Assembly (NCBI GenBank): GCA_012960115.1
Contig: DUBX01000013.1
Coordinates: 38,260 to 102,259 of the forward strand
Direction of reading: 5' to 3'
From: Porticoccaceae bacterium
GTDB lineage: Bacteria > Pseudomonadota > Gammaproteobacteria > Pseudomonadales > Porticoccaceae
DNA: 64,000 nt
Shown: one piece after another, positions 61,785-64,000 of the stretch
How the letters are laid out: every line of letters begins with the position of its first letter
Numbering within the stretch: the first letter of the stretch is position 1
The notes under the pieces: generated by a model
Told to the model about the DNA's origin: nothing
The model's database searches: none
Seen by the model: the letters and a program-made list of their open reading frames with translations, nothing else
Program-made: the position numbers and the translations under genes

Positions 61785-62576
61785 ATGGCTTTAAAAGCAC
61801 CACCAGCTTATGTAAAAGGGCACAACTTACTCGAGGGAAAGTCGGTATTGATAACAGCCGGGGCAGGTGCTGGTATTGGTTTGGCCGCAGCTAAACGTGC
61901 TGTAGAGGAAGGTGCTAGAGGCATTGTCATCAGTGACATTCATCAAGGACGTCTGACGAAGGCAGTAGAGTCGTTAAAAGCTGAAACCGGTTTAGATGCG
62001 ATATACTCCAAGCTGTGCAATGTCACCATAGAGGTCGAGGTTCAAGAGCTCGTTGATTATGCCGAAGAAGGGCTCCAAGGGGTTGATGTTTTGATCAACA
62101 ATGCAGGACTAGGTGGCACAGTCCTGCTTACAGACATGACTGATGAACAATGGTCTGGCGTTTTAGATGTGACATTAAACGGCACCATGCGAATGATGCG
62201 CGCCATGCTCAAAAAAATGCAGCCTCGCGGTGCGGGTGTCATTGTTAATAACGCCTCAGTGTTGGGTTGGCGAGCGCAAAAGGAACAGTGCCATTATGCT
62301 GCGGCTAAGGCGGGGGTAATGGCGTTGACACGTTGCGCTGCGTTGGAAGCGGCTGATTTTGGTGTCCGCATCAATGCGGTGTCTCCTTCTATCGCGTTCC
62401 ATGATTTCCTAAAAAAGACGACCCCGATCGAGTTATTGGAAGAGCTGGCATCCAGAGAGGCTTTTGGCCGAGCAGCTGAAGTATGGGAAGTGGCCAATGT
62501 CATGATGTTCTTGGCATCTGATTACTCTAGCTATATGACCGGTGAAATAGTGCCGGTGTCCAGTCAAAGAGCTTAA
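61785..62576 (+). CDS. SDR oxidoreductase, IpdF-like
   Basis: GHNLLEGKSVLITAGAGAGIGLAAAKRAVEEGARGIVISDIHQGRL. Confidence 0.83.
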   Translation: MALKAPPAYVKGHNLLEGKSVLITAGAGAGIGLAAAKRAVEEGARGIVISDIHQGRLTKAVESLKAETGLDAIYSKLCNVTIEVEVQELVDYAEEGLQGVDVLINNAGLGGTVLLTDMTDEQWSGVLDVTLNGTMRMMRAMLKKMQPRGAGVIVNNASVLGWRAQKEQCHYAAAKAGVMALTRCAALEAADFGVRINAVSPSIAFHDFLKKTTPIELLEELASREAFGRAAEVWEVANVMMFLASDYSSYMTGEIVPVSSQRA

Positions 62577-62738
62577 CCGCTGCTGTAGAGGTTAAATTAG
62601 GTTTCTGTGTGAAAAAAGGCGGGGACAACTCTACCTTTTTTAGTGGTGGCCTGCTCAGGTGGCCAAATACAATCATCCACATTGCGATGGGAAAACGACT
62701 TAGAAATATTAAGTCTAATCAGAATAGGTGTAATCACC

Positions 62739-63722
62739 TCAATACCTATTGTTCGCTAGATCAGTCAATGGTTCCCTCAAGAAAATCTGATAACCCTGTT
62801 TTAGATCTTCAATATGCTGTTTTAGCAGCAGCTCTCGCTTCTGATTAGCTAGGGTTGTTTCAATTGTCGCCGAACTATCAGCCAAACCATTTTGCCGTAT
62901 AGGGGCGATCTGATCCACCCAAACCAGATGCTAGCCATAGACTGAGGTGATAGGTTGAGACCACTGGCGTGCTTCTAATTTCGATACCGACTGAGCAAAC
63001 TGGTTGCCGAATAAAGCAATGATCTCAAGATGAGTTTTACCTGAGACTAAGGCGCCACTGTAAAAAAGGTCGGTGCTTTTGAATGCTTCGTCAGAACTAA
63101 TAAGACCATTGTTCAACTTAACACGCAGCTCGTCTATTTCTAGTGCAGACTTGGCTCCATGCTCAGCCTTAAATAGGTGTTTGATCGATCGTCTTTCAGG
63201 GGAGCTAAACAGATCACTGTTCTGGTGATAGTATTCCTCGATTTCCACTTGGGAGATCGCCACCGGTGGCAATGACTTTTCTAACAGCGCCCTCATCGCA
63301 TTCATCATAAAATTATGAATCACCAGATCAGACAGCAAGGCCTGCCGCGTAATTTGGTCGACTAACGCACTCTGCATCAGGAAGCTCATCTCACTATCTG
63401 TAGAGACTGCCATCGCGATAAGTCTATCGAGCCGCCGCTGCACCGGGGGCAACGTTTGTAACTCGTACCTAAATGCCTTTTTTAACAGGACCTGGCCGAT
63501 AATTAATTGCTCTATAAGAGCGGCTAACTGGTCTACGTTGGGTGCACGACCCGCTTGCAAGGTCCAGGCTGCTATGTGTTGATCAACAAGGTCTTGGCTA
63601 ATGTGTACTGAAGGTAGCGGATCGAGTAGAAGGCGGTCCAGACAAAAGACCACCAATCCTGCAGTGAGCATCGACTTGAGCGGCGCGCGTGTTATTAAGC
63701 GAGTAATTTGACCCAATACCAT
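62739..63722 (-). pseudogene. PpiC/SurA-type peptidyl-prolyl isomerase with in-frame amber codon
   Basis: ORF 62931-63722 ends ...QWSQPITSVYG-TAG; same frame continues HLVWVDQIAPIRQNGLADSSATIETTLANQKRELLLKQHIEDLKQGYQIFLREPLTDLANNRY-TGA (stop at 62739-62741), matching the expected rotamase end YG(x)HLV. Confidence 0.78.
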
Positions 63723-63867
63723 AGCGATATTATGAGCTAAAACGACAGGAAAAGGGTTTTAAAATAAACATTGCAGTGCAAATGTTTTGTATGATAGATT
63801 GATCTGCATAGGCCGTACATTGGCTGGTTTTGTGGTGGGTCGAAAAATGATAACGGAGGATTTCAGA

Positions 63868-64000
63868 ATGGATCATCAAGAAGCTAAGTGGGATCATTCA
63901 GTAGATGTTTTGGTGATTGGGTCAGGGAACGGTGGTTTGACTGCCGCGGTCGCCAATCATGAGATCGTGTTCTGGCCCAAAACCAAATCACCGTATGTGC
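63868..64000 (+). CDS. FAD-binding dehydrogenase, KstD-like, N-terminus only (runs off window)
   Basis: SVDVLVIGSGNGGLTAAVANHE Rossmann FAD motif. Confidence 0.65.
   Translation, partial: MDHQEAKWDHSVDVLVIGSGNGGLTAAVANHEIVFWPKTKSPYV

Noticed and set aside
62723-62750. AATAGGT-N14-ACCTATT inverted repeat near the PpiC stop
   Set aside because: Short arms without T-run and overlapping a stop codon; plausible by chance in AT-rich DNA.
62609-62848. Plus-strand 79-aa ORF (MKKGGDNSTFFSGG...)
   Set aside because: Antisense to the C-terminal continuation of the PpiC-like gene, no domain, weak start context.
62931-62933. Pyrrolysine or other amber recoding in the PpiC-like gene
   Set aside because: No pyl genes or other evidence; other intact genes such as pntB or clpB do not show in-frame TAG, so a point mutation is favoured.
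1-64000. CRISPR arrays, defence islands, prophage, transposases or integrons
   Set aside because: No regularly spaced repeats, no cas/transposase/integrase-like ORFs; the 41.6 kb repeats are too short and irregular to call attC or MITE with confidence.

Overview
64 kb of a gammaproteobacterial chromosome, probably a marine Cellvibrionales-like lineage (inferred from gene content and synteny such as uvrA / MFS-YajR / ssb, fabA-fabB and DUF3581/DUF2750 neighbours; not proven). Roughly 1-40.5 kb is core genome: leuA (3' part), HolD-like-rimI, NfeD/stomatin, uvrA, ssb, fabAB, ispB, pntAA-AB-B, clpB, a five-gene aa3-type heme-copper oxidase operon, sdaA, purC, an aminotransferase, a shikimate kinase, nadK, rhomboid and pepN. 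Roughly 41-64 kb is a steroid catabolism island: a Delta5-3-ketosteroid isomerase (KSI), a steroid 5-alpha-reductase (SRD5A-like), a LuxR/TesR-like regulator, the ring A/B meta-cleavage genes (hsaA-G/tes type) with a CoA ligase on the minus strand, then the C/D-ring (HIP) genes (ipdAB, echA20-like, two acyl-CoA dehydrogenase pairs, thiolase, two SDRs) on the plus strand, and the start of a KstD-like flavoprotein at the window edge. The most notable direct observation is that five genes carry reading-frame lesions: KSI (a 10-bp tandem duplication), the 5-alpha-reductase (frameshift at a short TGGC/CTGGC motif), a PpiC-type isomerase (in-frame amber followed by 63 in-frame codons of apparently conserved C-terminus), fabB (1-nt, GCGG(G)CCCC) and a small membrane protein (near ATAT). 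These may be phase-variable switches, real decay or assembly errors, and re-sequencing would decide. Other candidates are a multi-hairpin leader upstream of the oxidase operon and several near-perfect palindromes that could be operators. No rRNA, tRNA, CRISPR array, transposase or prophage was recognised.
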